Origin: Eucalyptus grandis
Taxonomy: Eukaryota > Streptophyta > Magnoliopsida > Myrtales > Myrtaceae
Assembly (NCBI RefSeq): GCF_016545825.1
Contig: NC_052614.1
Location: 31,087,669 to 31,151,668, forward strand
Reading direction: 5' to 3'
DNA length: 64,000 bases
The translations under genes were made by a program, and so were the position numbers. This document shows, in pieces, positions 45,554 to 57,293 of this stretch. How positions within the stretch are numbered: the first letter of the stretch is position 1; every line of letters begins with the position of its first letter. The notes beneath the pieces were generated by a model that saw only the letters and a program-made list of their open reading frames with translations, made no database searches and was not told the origin of the DNA.

Positions 45554-48429
45554 TGTCACGCCCCGATCCTCAGGCACGCACACATCCGTCTCACTTGGTC
45601 GATTTTATAATGCGATATCCCAGGACAATGTATCGCCGACCCTTTCATTTTTAAGCACATGCGGAAGCAGTTAAAATCCCCAGACAATAAAACGATGGGA
45701 TAGAAAAGCAGGGTCATATTTTTCATATTGAAATTTATAACCAAACTTTTGTACATGACATCCACTAAAGAACTTCATAACTATTCACATCAATTGGAGT
45801 TCACAAAAGAAGATGAAATCTCAATCCCTTCAGGTCATACTCAAAATCTCTCTCGGTATTATCTTCTTCTTCCAAAAGTCCTTCTACTCAGGTTTCACCT
45901 CCGAGTTCTCCTTCTCAAATTCCTCCTCAGCTCCTCAACGGGGTCCTGAAATGTTTTTCCCCAAACGGGATGAGACTACGTCTCAGCGAGTTCTACCCCA
46001 CTAAGCCCAATTAGTAAACTATTATACTATAGGCTGCCTATACACGCATAGGGCAGAAGACGTACCTTGGCCTCATATCCCACCTGCGAGTTAGTACAAT
46101 TCATAATAGGCACCCAAGTAATCAGATCACTTATCGAAGCATCGATCAAATCGACCTAGTCGATTATATGCCAGGAAGACCATTCATGATCACCTCCATT
46201 CAATCATTCAATTCACAACATCCAACCAAGGCAATGAATCACATCAAGTCACACTCAGATCGAATAATCGATCAATCGACCTAGTCGATTACAAGTCAAT
46301 CAGACCATCTCATGGTCATTTCCAATCAATCTGCCCATTCACAACATCAGATCAAGCAATGATCAACCGACCTAGTCGATTACATATCAACAAGACCACT
46401 TCCGGTCATTTCAACTATTCCAATTCAATTCCCAATTATGAATCACGGTCCTTAGGACACAACTTAATTATAGGTGGTAATCACAGCCCCACCGAGCAAT
46501 TTTCTTAGATTTAGTGGCATCACGGTCCCACTCGGCAACTTTTAATGTGTAGTGGCATCACGGCCCCACTCGGCAATGTTATATGTAGTGGCATCACGGC
46601 CCCACTCGGCAATGTCATATGTAGTGGCATCACGGCCCCACTCGGCAATGTCATATGTAGTGGCATCACGGCCCCACTCGGCAACTTTCAATATGTAGTG
46701 GCATCACGGCCCCACTCGGCAATGTCATATGTAGTGGTATCACGGCCCCACTCGGCAACTTTTTCAATATATTGGCATTATCAACCGATGCCCGGTTATT
46801 CTTCAAGTAATAACCAAAGATTATTCAATTTAGGAATAAATCCTAAAATCACTAATAAATCAATTTCTCACAAATTAAGCCTCGAATAAATAAACGAACC
46901 ACACCATGACAATCGCATGAAATTCCGGTCATCGGCCATCTCAAACTTAATTTCCGAAAAATAAATAAATAATTAATTAATTTCTAGAATTAAATAATTA
47001 ATATTAAAACTCAATTTAGCCCAAAATAAAGCCCGATTAAATAAACGGACTTCACCACGGTCATCGCACAATATTCCGGTTCCAGACCATCTCGGTTGAA
47101 TTTTCGGAAAATAAATAATTATTTAATTTAATTTCGAAAATTAATATTTAAATGCCAAAAATCCCACTTAGGCCCGAATCGCCAAATTGAAGCCCGATTC
47201 GGGATCGGAAAATTCCCGAGATGCTTCCAACAATTAGTAGACCACGTCTACTTGCTAATTGCACAATCAATTTATCTAAATCGCATCACAATTGACTAAT
47301 AATTGCTAATTTATTCTAATCTAACAACCTAAACATAATTAATTAAAACTAAACCAACCTAAAGCATAATTAGCCAACTAATTCAGGATTAGTGAGATTA
47401 CTCACCAATTCGCGCGCAAATCGGATCAATCCGACGGCGGCGACGCGAGGAACGATTGTTCCCAAAGCGGGCCTCGGGTTCGGGGCCGGGAAACGACCCA
47501 AAACGAGCCCGAACCAGCTAGAAACCCATTTCCTGCACTCTCTGTGCGCGGCTGGTTAAGGGCGAATGAGGGCGGATCCGGAGCTGGGTTGGGTCGGAAA
47601 TGGACGGAGGGGGCCGAACCAAACCAAGGCGAGGCTTCACGGTGGCCGGAGGAGGGGTGGACGGCTCCGGCGGAGCTCCACCGATCTGAAACTTCGCTGA
47701 AACAGAGGGCCGAGCGAGGGAGAGGCCGAGGCGAGACGAGCACGGGACGGCGAACGGCGAGGCGACGCGGGCCGAGAACGGCGAGGCGGCGTGCGGCGCG
47801 ACTACCTCCTTCAAGCAACGCCGATCGTTGCTTCGCTCCCGCTGGTCGGTTCTTCGAACCAGAGGAAGGAGAGAGGGCGGAGATGCGCGGACGACCGTGG
47901 AGCAGCGGCGGCGGCTCCGGCTTCGGTGGGCAACGACGGCGGCGAGAAGCGGCGACGGGCGGAGCTTCTTCGGCTGCTTCGGCTTCCATGGTGCCGAGCC
48001 ACCGAAGAGAAGAGGAAGAAAGGGGGGAATCCGTCGACGGAGGAGAAGAGAAGGGAGGAAGAAAACTCAATTTTTCCTTTCTTTTCTCTCACTCTCTCTC
48101 TCTCTCTTAGGTCAGCCGAACCAGCTGTCTTCCACTCTCTTTTCCTTGCCAAAAATGCCCCTTCTAGAAGCTTTAGATAGGCCAAAATGTGGGGGTAGAG
48201 GTGGCATACGAATTTTGCTAGGTTTTCTTTCCAATTGAGCCTTAATTCCTCTTGAATTAAATCAAATTGGCCCCCATTAATTTATCCAACACCTCATCAT
48301 TCCAATTGGTATTTTTCCCTTACCAATGTAGCCCACTTGCATCCCCATTTCACAATCTATGGCTTCAATTGAACGAAAATGGCCCTATTTATCCAGTAGA
48401 AATTAAAACCCAAAATTTTGGATGTCACA
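45554..48429 (-). repeat. 3' LTR (element sense) of the long-LTR gypsy element
   Basis: TGTCACGCCC...GGATGTCACA on the plus strand, 2,876 bp. Its U3 (about 48100-48429) lacks the GAGTTGGCCACTC block seen in other family members. Splice-like sites on the minus strand: donor at 47400-47405, acceptor at 46084-46085, 18-nt segment 46066-46083, second donor at 46064-46065, acceptor at 45946-45947. The GC-rich leader is at about 47420-48060. Confidence 0.93.
46477..46775. repeat. 36-bp minisatellite array (7-8 copies)
   Basis: Units with GTGGCATCACGGCCCCACTC, some ending AATGTCATAT and others AACTTTCAATAT. The same array of variants is present at 53460-53750, as expected for two LTRs copied from one template. 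Confidence 0.93.
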
Positions 48430-48445
48430 ACTCTTCCCCTCTTAT
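48430..48445 (-). other. Polypurine tract of the long-LTR gypsy element
   Basis: On the minus strand AAGAGGGGAAGAGT runs straight into TGTGACATCC of the 3' LTR. This fixes the element's orientation together with the primer binding site. Confidence 0.88.
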
Positions 48446-48449
48446 AAAA

Positions 48450-48600
48450 ATTTCGTCCTCGAAATTTAAACCTTTACCAATCCATAAACGAAAGGTGGGG
48501 GTATTGTCGTCTCATCGAGTGTCACTTTTCCACGTTGATCATTCGGTCTCGTGGCGTTGTCTAACCACTTTGACCAAGGAGATCATCTTTGTACACAAAA
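48450..48600 (-). pseudogene. Remnant of the pol C-terminus (chromodomain region)
   Basis: The minus strand reads, with stops, a KVVRQRHETE...STW...DDNTPTF-like pattern, reminiscent of the RNHRVEEATWE region that ends Tekay-type polyproteins. It lies next to the polypurine tract as expected. Confidence 0.5.
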
Positions 48601-48929
48601 TCTGCTCTTTCTGAACCAACAACTGGACTGAACTTCTCACATAAGACATTCTGTCATCCACATCTGATCTCTTTTTCTCGACTCCCTAATAAACCTTCGA
48701 ACCTCTACGATTCAAAATTTCTAACAATTCTTAGCAGTCTTTACTCTGACACTGATCTGACAACTGCAAACACTGATTACTGAACTGACTCTGGGCTGTA
48801 ATCTTTCTTCACTTTCTTTTCACCACTGAAATTCTGTACCCTCTGTTATACACTGCTTAATAAAGAACCCTCTGAAAACTCTGCCAACTTATAATCTCTA
48901 ATATAGATTCGAGATATAATTCACCCTCG

Positions 48930-49521
48930 ACACTCCATGTCGGCACTTCGGCATATCTATTCTGTGACATGACAGAATCTTCAATTTCTGAAATCGAACT
49001 TAGATTGGCGGTTAATTTCACTCCGACACGCTTTTAGTGTGACCTAGGCTACCGGATAGTGTTCAGAGCTTTTTAGGACAAATGACCCGTGGTCGATTTT
49101 CTTCGAGCCACACTGAACCGACTCGACACATTGGCGACTCTCGATTGTCGTGAAAATCTCAAAGGTTCAAATACGGACACAGGGTCCCAAAACGATAGAA
49201 ACATCAAATTAGTACCGGTCGATGAGAATTTTCCAATTTAGTGGAGTCACCCACGATCGGTCATTCATCTCAGTCGAGCCGATCTATTTCTGATTTCAAA
49301 TCGATTTTATATTGTGCCGCAATGATCTCTAAAGATGAGCACGGTCGAGAAGTCGATCCATGGTCAAATTCTCAAGTCTATTTGCCTTAAGGTCCTTAAT
49401 AACTCACCCAGCTAGTCTAGTTATCTCATGAGTGGCCAACTCAGAGAAAAACACTGTAATCGCATCGATGAAATGCCCAATTTATCTAATCGAAATCAGA
49501 GCCCGAAATCTGGATGTTACA
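48930..49521 (-). repeat. Foreign LTR (U3) fragment inside the gypsy element
   Basis: From 49521 leftwards the minus strand reads TGTAACATCCAGATTTCGGG and then follows the first 590 bp of the solo LTR at 38210 closely, including GAGTTGGCCACTCATGAG. It replaces the integrase core of the host element. Only one end (49521) is a true LTR terminus; the other is a break near 48930. Confidence 0.8.
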
Positions 49522-49529
49522 TACTCAAA

Positions 49530-52507
49530 ACAAGATCTACTCATACTGTACCAAAGTGGACCAACTCCATCTATCGATCAACCACTATTCTCAAATGGTA
49601 TCAGTAATCCCCTGAATTCTTAGTAAGCCATATATTTCCATTTCCACTTGGGACTCTCGAGTGATGCTAAAATCTTCCGGATTTGCATTACTGAACTTCC
49701 ACTTACTGACACCTTTGACACTTGCAACTTGCTTGGCGATATCTATCTTCATATCGATCTATCAATTTAGCTGACGTCGATTCTGACTTACTTGTTCCAT
49801 CTGGTCAAAACTGTGATACTATAATGAACTTCTGACAAGATCTTTTCCCTAAGTGCTACACTGTCAAGTGTATTCAATCACTCATGGAACCCGAACATTC
49901 CACCTCAGAAATCTTAAGGTCAATATCTTTCTTACTAGTATTCTCTTGTAAGATTTTCTGCACATCTCTGCTTGTCAACTAGGCGCCGATTCTAACTTGA
50001 ACATTTGGTTCAATTTTTTAGGGCGGCTATAAAATTTAAAAGGTAGCCTACCTCAAATTTGAAAACCAAATTTCAAATTCTTTTCAAGTAAAGTCTATAC
50101 TTTAGCCAGTCTCTGCACATTGGAAGACTCTCGGGTCAACACATTAATTACTTCTTTCATTCTCCCAAGATAATACCAAATAACATCATTATAGTTCTGC
50201 CAAAATTCTGATTCACGACACTGTTTCATGTTCAACTTTTGGGTCTCAACTGGCGGGACGGTTATACAACAATCTTCTCATGTTGTATCAATACATACCC
50301 AATCGTTGACAAGACACATCACTAAAGGTTTCATGCTTTCCAGAGCCAAATGAAAGTTTAGCACAAGTGCGGTAGCCTGATCTTACTGAAAGCTCTGGAA
50401 ATTATCCTCGCACTTGTCTATGCCAATGAAGTTCCCTTCTTTCTCAAGAGGTCAAGCCCATGATGATACTGATGCTGAAAATTCTTTCACAAACCTTCCA
50501 TAGTAATATGTCCAATCCCCACAACTTCTGATCTCTGACATTGATGTCGGTCTCGGTCCATTAACAACTGATTCGATCTTGGCTGGGTCCATGAAGATTC
50601 CTTTACCTGTAACCACACGACCATTCTTAAGGGCTCTCGTGATCCTCATCACTTAATGAACACCCTAGAACGTCGCTACACCACATGATCACCATTGATC
50701 TAGATATTCTTTGAACACTCGATTTGTCAAATCTATGACAGTGACTGGAGCGTTCGTCAAATCAAATGGCTTTACATTATTCTCACAAGGACAAAATCAA
50801 GTGCGAAATGCCGTCTTCAGTATAACCTCATTCCTGATTCTCAACTGACAATAACCTGTCCTCAAGTTGATCCTTGAAGACATCCACACTCTTTATAACA
50901 AGTCACCCAATTCGTCGATCTTTGACAATGAACACTTATCCTTGATTGTCACTTGATTGGGTCAACTATAGTTTATGCATAATTGCAACGAACCATCTTT
51001 CTTTCTCTTTTCACAAAACTGATGATCCCTAAAGTGATGCACTGATATGCATGAATTCTTCATTCATCAATCCTCACATCTGCACCATTGGTTCTATCAA
51101 TTCAAACAACAACAACCGGTAAGAACTTTTAGAGAATGGTTCTGTTCCAGATGTTAACTCGATCGTAATTCTATCTCTTTCTCTGGCAACGGTCTGACCA
51201 CTTTTCTGGCAACACTTCCAAGAATTCTTGGACTACTGAGGAGTTCTCAATTTTTAGTTCTTCAATCTATCTTATCTAAGATCATTGCCCACTAATCTCG
51301 ATAACTTCTGTCTGACAACCAGGTTACCTCAAGTGACGAGATCAAGGAAGTCAAGGACCCTTCTCAACTCTCAGTAAAACTCGGTACTTCTACATGCTCC
51401 TGGAATAAGCTGGGTTACTCTACCATAACAATTCATCACCATAAAATGCTCAAGAACCAATTCTTTCTACACTTGACGATAGAGTTGTACACCAACAACA
51501 AATCAAGTACAACTTTAGTCAACGGTTCTTTTCCTACAGCCTTAACAAACAACTGAAATTCCACACTTGCAATCCCAACATTCTCTGGCACTATTCTGAT
51601 AAAATCACCTCAAAATATTCTTTCATTGAATAAGGCATAGTCGGTTCCGTTCCTGTTCCTTTTGCCATCTTGCTGGCGTTCCAACGGTAGTAACAGTGTT
51701 GGTGTTCTTCTTAAACCCCAATCGATAGTCCCTCACTTGATGGCCGTGCTCACTACCATCAAAGCATGTTCTAGTCATTCTCGAACACAGGATTAATCCA
51801 TGCATTCCTTCCATACTTTCGGCACTTATCAGGTGAGTCTTCTATCTCCTACCAAGTGACGGCACACACTCTTTCTAGTTGTCCCATCGGTCTGCTAGAA
51901 TCGCTCTCGACTTCGATCTTTTCCCTGACCGATTTCCATTCCTGCCTGAAATGGATCTGTACCTTGACTTGGAAGCGATGGCTCAATCCCGGATCATATC
52001 CCCACTCTGGATCTCAACAGGTGTAGCAACAAAGGCGCTTAGAGCACTAACGGCAGTAGTGATAGCGACAACGACAATGGCTTGATCTTGAGCTTACTGG
52101 CTCATCTAGTTCCCAAGAAATACTTGCATCAGAACGATCCTATCGAACTTAGGATCATTCGACGCTGCTACACTAGTACCAACCTGCAGTGGTACTCTTA
52201 CACTCGAGCTGGCCAAAGCCAACACTCTGCCACAACCACCTCGGGTACCGACAATTGTCAGTGCTTTATCCCGAGTCACAGAGGACATTGTCCTCTTACT
52301 AGGAGTTCTTAGCTCCTGCTCGCTCATGGTTCGCTTTACACCGAAACCCGTCTTCCACATCCACACTGGATTAGAAGATGAACGATACTCACACGACAAT
52401 CAATTCTAACATCCAGCTAACACAGACATGCACCAGCATGAATTTAAAGGCCTTTCCTACTAACTATCCCATGGTCAACGCTCCTTATCACTCCAATCTT
52501 CAACTTA
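49530..52507 (-). pseudogene. Degenerate gag-pol of the long-LTR gypsy element
   Basis: Read on the minus strand from right to left. A gag start is at about 52400-52106. A zinc-knuckle trace CFDGSEHGHQVRDYRLG, two cysteines lost, lies near 51740. Protease and RT are heavily broken. The RT end GIFMDPAKIESVVNGPRPTS is at 50452-50652, an RNase H trace at about 50450-50100 and an integrase start (KQVAS...VEMEI, VDR) to about 49560. No frame exceeds 100 codons. It cannot supply its own enzymes. Confidence 0.75.
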
Positions 52508-52519
52508 GCTCTGATACCA
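52508..52519 (-). other. Primer binding site of the long-LTR gypsy element
   Basis: On the minus strand TGGTATCAGAGC, eleven bases after the LTR end (GGGCGTGACA). tRNA-Met type. Confidence 0.93.
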
Positions 52520-52530
52520 CTTAAACAGGA

Positions 52531-55414
52531 TGTCACGCCCCGATCCTCAGGCACGCACACATCCGTCTCACTTGGTCGATTTTATAATGCGATATCCCAG
52601 GACAATGTATCGCCGACCCTTTCATTTTTAAGCACATGCGGAAGCAGTTAAAATCCCCAGACAATAAAACGATGGGATAGAAAAGCGGGGTCATATTTTT
52701 CATATTGAAATTTATAACCAAACTTTTGTACATGACATCCACTAAAGAACTTCATAACTATTCACATCAATTGGAGTTCACAAAAGAAGATGAAATCTCA
52801 ATCCCTTCAGTCATACTCAAAATCTCTCTCGGTATTATCTTCTTCTTCCAAAAGTCCTTCTACTCAGGTTTCACCTCCGAGTTCTCCTTCTCAAATTCCT
52901 CCTCAGCTCCTCAACGGGGTCCTGAAATGTTTTTCCCCAAACTGGGATGAGACTACGTCTCAGCGAGTTCTACCCCACTAAGCCCAATTAGTAAACTATT
53001 ATACTATAGGCTGCCTATACACGCATAGGGCGAGAAGACGTACCTTGGCCTCATATCCCACCTGCGAGTTAGTACAATTCATAATAGGCACCCAAGTAAT
53101 CAGATCACTTATCGAAGCATCGATCAAATCGACCTAGTCGATTATATGCCAGGAAGACCATTCATGATCACCTCCATTCAATCATTCAATTCACAACATC
53201 CAACCAAGGCAATGAATCACATCAAGTCACACTCAGATCGAATAATCGATCAATCGACCTAGTCGATTACAAGTCAATCAGACCATCTCATGGTCATTTC
53301 CAATCAATCTGCCCATTCACAACATCAGATCAAGCAATGATCAACCGACCTAGTCGATTACATATCAACAAGACCACTTCCGGTCATTTCAACTATTCCA
53401 ATTCAATTCCCAATTATGAATCACGGTCCTTAGGACACAACTTAATTATAGGTGGTAATCACAGGCCCCACCGAGCAATTTTCTTAGATTTAGTGGCATC
53501 ACGGTCCCACTCGGCAACTTTTAATGTGTAGTGGCATCACGGCCCCACTCGGCAATGTTATATGTAGTGGCATCACGGCCCCACTCGGCAATGTCATATG
53601 TAGTGGCATCACGGCCCCACTCGGCAATGTCATATGTAGTGGCATCACGGCCCCACTCGGCAACTTTCAATATGTAGTGGCATCACGGCCCCACTCGGCA
53701 ATGTCATATGTAGTGGTATCACGGCCCCACTCGGCAACTTTTTCAATATATTGGCATTATCAACCGATGCCCGGTTATTCTTCAAGTAATAACCAAAGAT
53801 TATTCAATTTAGGAATAAATCCTAAAATCACTAATAAATCAATTTCTCACAAATTAAGCCTCGAATAAATAAACGAACCACACCATGACAATCGCATGAA
53901 ATTCCGGTCATCGGCCATCTCAAACTTAATTTCCGAAAAATAAATAAATAATTAATTAATTTCTAGAATTAAATAATTAATATTAAAACTCAATTTAGCC
54001 CAAAATAAAGCCCGATTAAATAAACGGACTTCACCACGGTCATCAGCACAATATTCCGGTTCCAGACCATCTCAGTTGAATTTTCGGAAAATAAATAATT
54101 ATTTAATTTAATTTCGAAAATTAATATTTAAATGCCAAAAATCCCACTTAGGCCCGAATCGCCAAATTGAAGCCCGATTCGGGATCGGAAAATTCCCGAG
54201 ATGCTTCCAACAATTAGTAGACCACGTCTACTTGCTAATTGCGCAATCAATTTATCTAAATCGCATCACAATTGACTAATAATTGCTAATTTATTCTAAT
54301 CTAACAACCTAAACATAATTAATTAAAACTAAACCAACCTAAAGCATAATTAGCCAACTAATTCAGGATTAGTGAGATTACTCACCAATTCGCGCGCAAA
54401 TCGGATCAATCCGACGGCGGCGACGCGAGGAACGATTGTTCCCAAAGCGGGCCTCGGGTTCGGGGCCGGGAAACGACCCAAAACGAGCCCGAACCAGCTA
54501 GAAACCCATTTCCTGCACTCTCTGTGCGCGGCTGGTTAAGGGCGAATGAGGGCGGATCCGGAGCTGGGTTGGGTCGGAAATGGACGGAGGGGCCGAACCA
54601 AACCAAGGCGAGGCTTCACGGTGGCCGGAGGAGGGGTGGACGGCTCCGGCGGAGCTCCACCAGATCTGAAACTTCGCTGAAACAGAGGGCTGAGCGAGGG
54701 AGAGGCCGAGGCAGACAGAGCACGGGACGGCGAACGGCGAGGCGACGCGGGCCGAGAACGGCGAGGCGGCGTGCGGCGCGACTGCAGCTCCTTCAAGCAA
54801 CGCCGATCGTTGCTTCTGCTCCTGCTGGTCGGTTCTGTTCGAACCAGAGGAAGGAGAGAGGGCGGAGATGCGCGGACGACCGTGGAGCAGCTGCGGCGGC
54901 TCCGACTTCGGTGGGCAACGACGGCGGCGAGAAGCGGCGACGGGCGGAGCTTCTTCGGCTTCTTCGGCTTCCATGGTGCCGAGCCACCGAAGAGAAGAGG
55001 AAGAAAGGGGGGAATCCGTCGACGGAGGAGAAGAGAAGGGAGGAAGAAAACTCAATTTTTCCTTTCTTTTCTCTCACTCTCTCTCTCTCTCTTAGGTCAG
55101 CCGAACCAGCTGTCTTCCACTCTCTTTTCCTTGCCAAAAATGCCCCTTCTAGAAGCTTTAGATAGGCCAAAATGTGGGGGTAGAGGTGGCATACGAATTT
55201 TGCTAGGTTTTCTTTCCAATTGAGCCTTAATTCCTCTTGAATTAAATCAAATTGGCCCCCATTAATTTATCCAACACCTCATCATTCCAATTGGTATTTT
55301 TCCCTTACCAATGTAGCCCACTTGCATCCCCATTTCACAATCTATGGCTTCAATTGAACGAAAATGGCCCTATTTATCCAGTAGAAATTAAAACCCAAAA
55401 TTTTGGATGTCACA
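52531..55414 (-). repeat. 5' LTR (element sense) of the long-LTR gypsy element
   Basis: 2,884 bp, near-identical to 45554-48429. The splice-like sites are preserved (donor 54380-54385, 18-nt segment 53044-53061, acceptor 53062-53063). Most differences from the other LTR are one- or two-base indels in the GC-rich leader (for example 54660-54840), which shift every open frame there. Confidence 0.93.
53460..53750. repeat. 36-bp minisatellite array, second LTR
   Basis: The same order of unit variants as 46477-46775. Confidence 0.93.
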
Positions 55415-56330
55415 GTTTAGTATTTCAATTGTTGATGTAAATACTACAAGAGAGGAGGAGCCATTGAAGGAGCCATTAAACCGGTGAGCTCTCTGGGCCC
55501 GGTCTTTGAAGAGTTCAAAGATTGAAGAAAAAGTGAAGAGCAGGTCCATATTATTAAAACATTAAAATGGTTAAATGGGTCTCTTTGGCTCGAGACCCAT
55601 TGAACCATAATTCCATGATCACCACATAGGATAGATGTTTATGTGATATCTATTTATTTATTGTGTTTATGGTATCGTGCATGTTAAACCGGTTAATGTG
55701 CAAAGTGAGACCATTAATAACGACCCAAATCTCCTTACAAAGAATATTAAGTCGAAACGGGTTTTGGACTCGAGGCCTTCCATCGTCGTGGTTTGATCCA
55801 ATATTATAGTGGTTAACTAACCGGTTATGGATACATAGGGGTTAATTACCATTTATAATATTGGACCACTCCATTATGCATATGATGCTTTGTGGGGTTG
55901 GAGCCAAATGATTTCTAATAACTGTCGAGTCGGGGAATCATTTGTGTTTTCAATTCTTGCATGAGACGATGGGCTAGACTTAACTATGATCATGATGCCA
56001 ATAACTGTTAGGTGAGGCTTTCATGGTCTAGAGGCCGAAGTTATGATTGGGACTCGCATATGATGCGTTGAACAAGCTAGTTCACTCACTAAGTTCATAG
56101 GACACCAATAACTGTTAGGTGAGGTGAACTTTGGGCTAGTGGGACTCCAATCCCCACTAGTAATCTTTACCCAACAAAGATTACCGCTTCCCATCTTAAG
56201 GAGTATGAGATTCGAATATAAATTTAGTGGGAGGATCTATTTCATTTAAAGGCCAAAATGAAATAGTTACTTTGAAAGATACAATGGCTAACAATTTATT
56301 TTCTGCAACAGATATATTATTATTCTGAAA
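55415..56330 (+). other. Copia A leader, second part
   Basis: Together with 45093-45553 this makes an untranslated leader of about 1.37 kb between the LTR and gag. It has three copies of an AATAACTGT-(TAG/CGA)-GTGAGG-like motif at about 55917, 55993 and 56102. No frame with a known domain. Confidence 0.7.
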
Positions 56331-57293
56331 ATGGTGACCACAAACCCACTCGCTTCTATACTTGACAAGAATTGTTTGACTGGACCCAATTTCACTGACT
56401 GGGTGAGGAATTTGAGAATTGTTCTCAATTCAGAAAAAATTAGGTATGTGCTTGATGAAAATATGCCAGCCTCCTTTCCCGAGGGTGGGACCCAAGAGGA
56501 ACGTGTCACTTATGATAAGTGGCATGATGATGACTTAAAAGTTAGGTCATATATGCTTGCTTCGATGAATAATGAATTACAAAAGAAGTATGAATCTATG
56601 GAAGTTGCTAGGTCGATCATTTTACATTTAAAGGAATACTTTGATGAGAATGGTCGAACCTCTAGATATGAGATATCTAAGGCATTGTACCGTATGAGGA
56701 TGGCTGAAGGATCATCAGTTAATGATCATGCTTTGAAAATGATCTGGCACATTGAAGAATTGGCTATGCTGAATCTCGTTATGGACAATGAGTTAGCTAT
56801 GGATTTGATCCTCTAATCTTTACCCGATTCCTTCTCTGGTTTTGTCCAAAACTTCCACATGCATAAGATGGAGAAAACTCTTGCTGAGTTACATAGCATG
56901 CTGGTAGTTTATGAGAAGGAAATGCATAACACGAGGCCAAATCTAGTGGCTATGGCTAAGGCTTCTTCTTCAAGGGGTAAGACTATTTTAAAGAAGAATA
57001 AATGGAAGAGGCCTGCCAAACTTGTTGTGCAACCAAAACCCAATATTGATAAAGGGAAATGTCATTACTGTGGTGTCAAAGGGCACTGGAGGAGGAACTG
57101 TAGGAGGTACCTCGCGAGCTTGAAGGTCAAGCCCAAGAACCAACCTTATGAAGGTATGGTGTCTATGCTTATTGAAACTAATCTTATGGTTAGTGCTGAA
57201 TCCAGCTCATGGGTTCTAGATTCTGCTGCAACTTCACATATTTGTATGTCTTTGCAGAATCTGGAAATAAGCGAGGATGCTAGGGCGAAATGA
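56331..57293 (+). pseudogene. Copia A gag and start of protease
   Basis: Starts at the ATG reading MVTTNPLASILDKN, then GPNFTDWVRNLRIVL, a typical copia gag N-terminus. One in-frame TAA (56814-56816) interrupts it and the frame then resumes. CCHC zinc knuckle CHYCGVKGHWRRNC at 57060-57101. The protease motif WVLDSAATSHIC (DSAAT at 57219-57233) has Ala for the usual Gly. The frame is lost near 57285. Confidence 0.9.

Larger units (their letters stand above)
45554..55414 (-). mobile_element. Gypsy/chromovirus element with long LTRs, non-autonomous
   Basis: LTRs 52531-55414 (5' in element sense) and 45554-48429 (3'), primer binding site and polypurine tract on the minus strand, and the perfect TSD gttta (45549-45553 and 55415-55419) within the copia A leader. 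The LTRs are 2.9 kb and agree apart from about 20 small differences. The 4.1-kb interior has gag, RT, RNase H and integrase traces, all full of stops, and its integrase core is replaced by a foreign LTR fragment. Long LTRs and the GIFMDPAKIE-type RT end suggest the Del/Tekay group. Confidence 0.92.

Noticed and set aside
46477..46775. Regular 36-bp repeats that could suggest a CRISPR array
   Set aside because: The units are contiguous with no unique spacers and lie in a plant LTR. It is a minisatellite.
54406..55170. Frames of 125-213 codons in the LTR leader
   Set aside because: The same region in the sister LTR has different frames because of small indels, and it is open on both strands.
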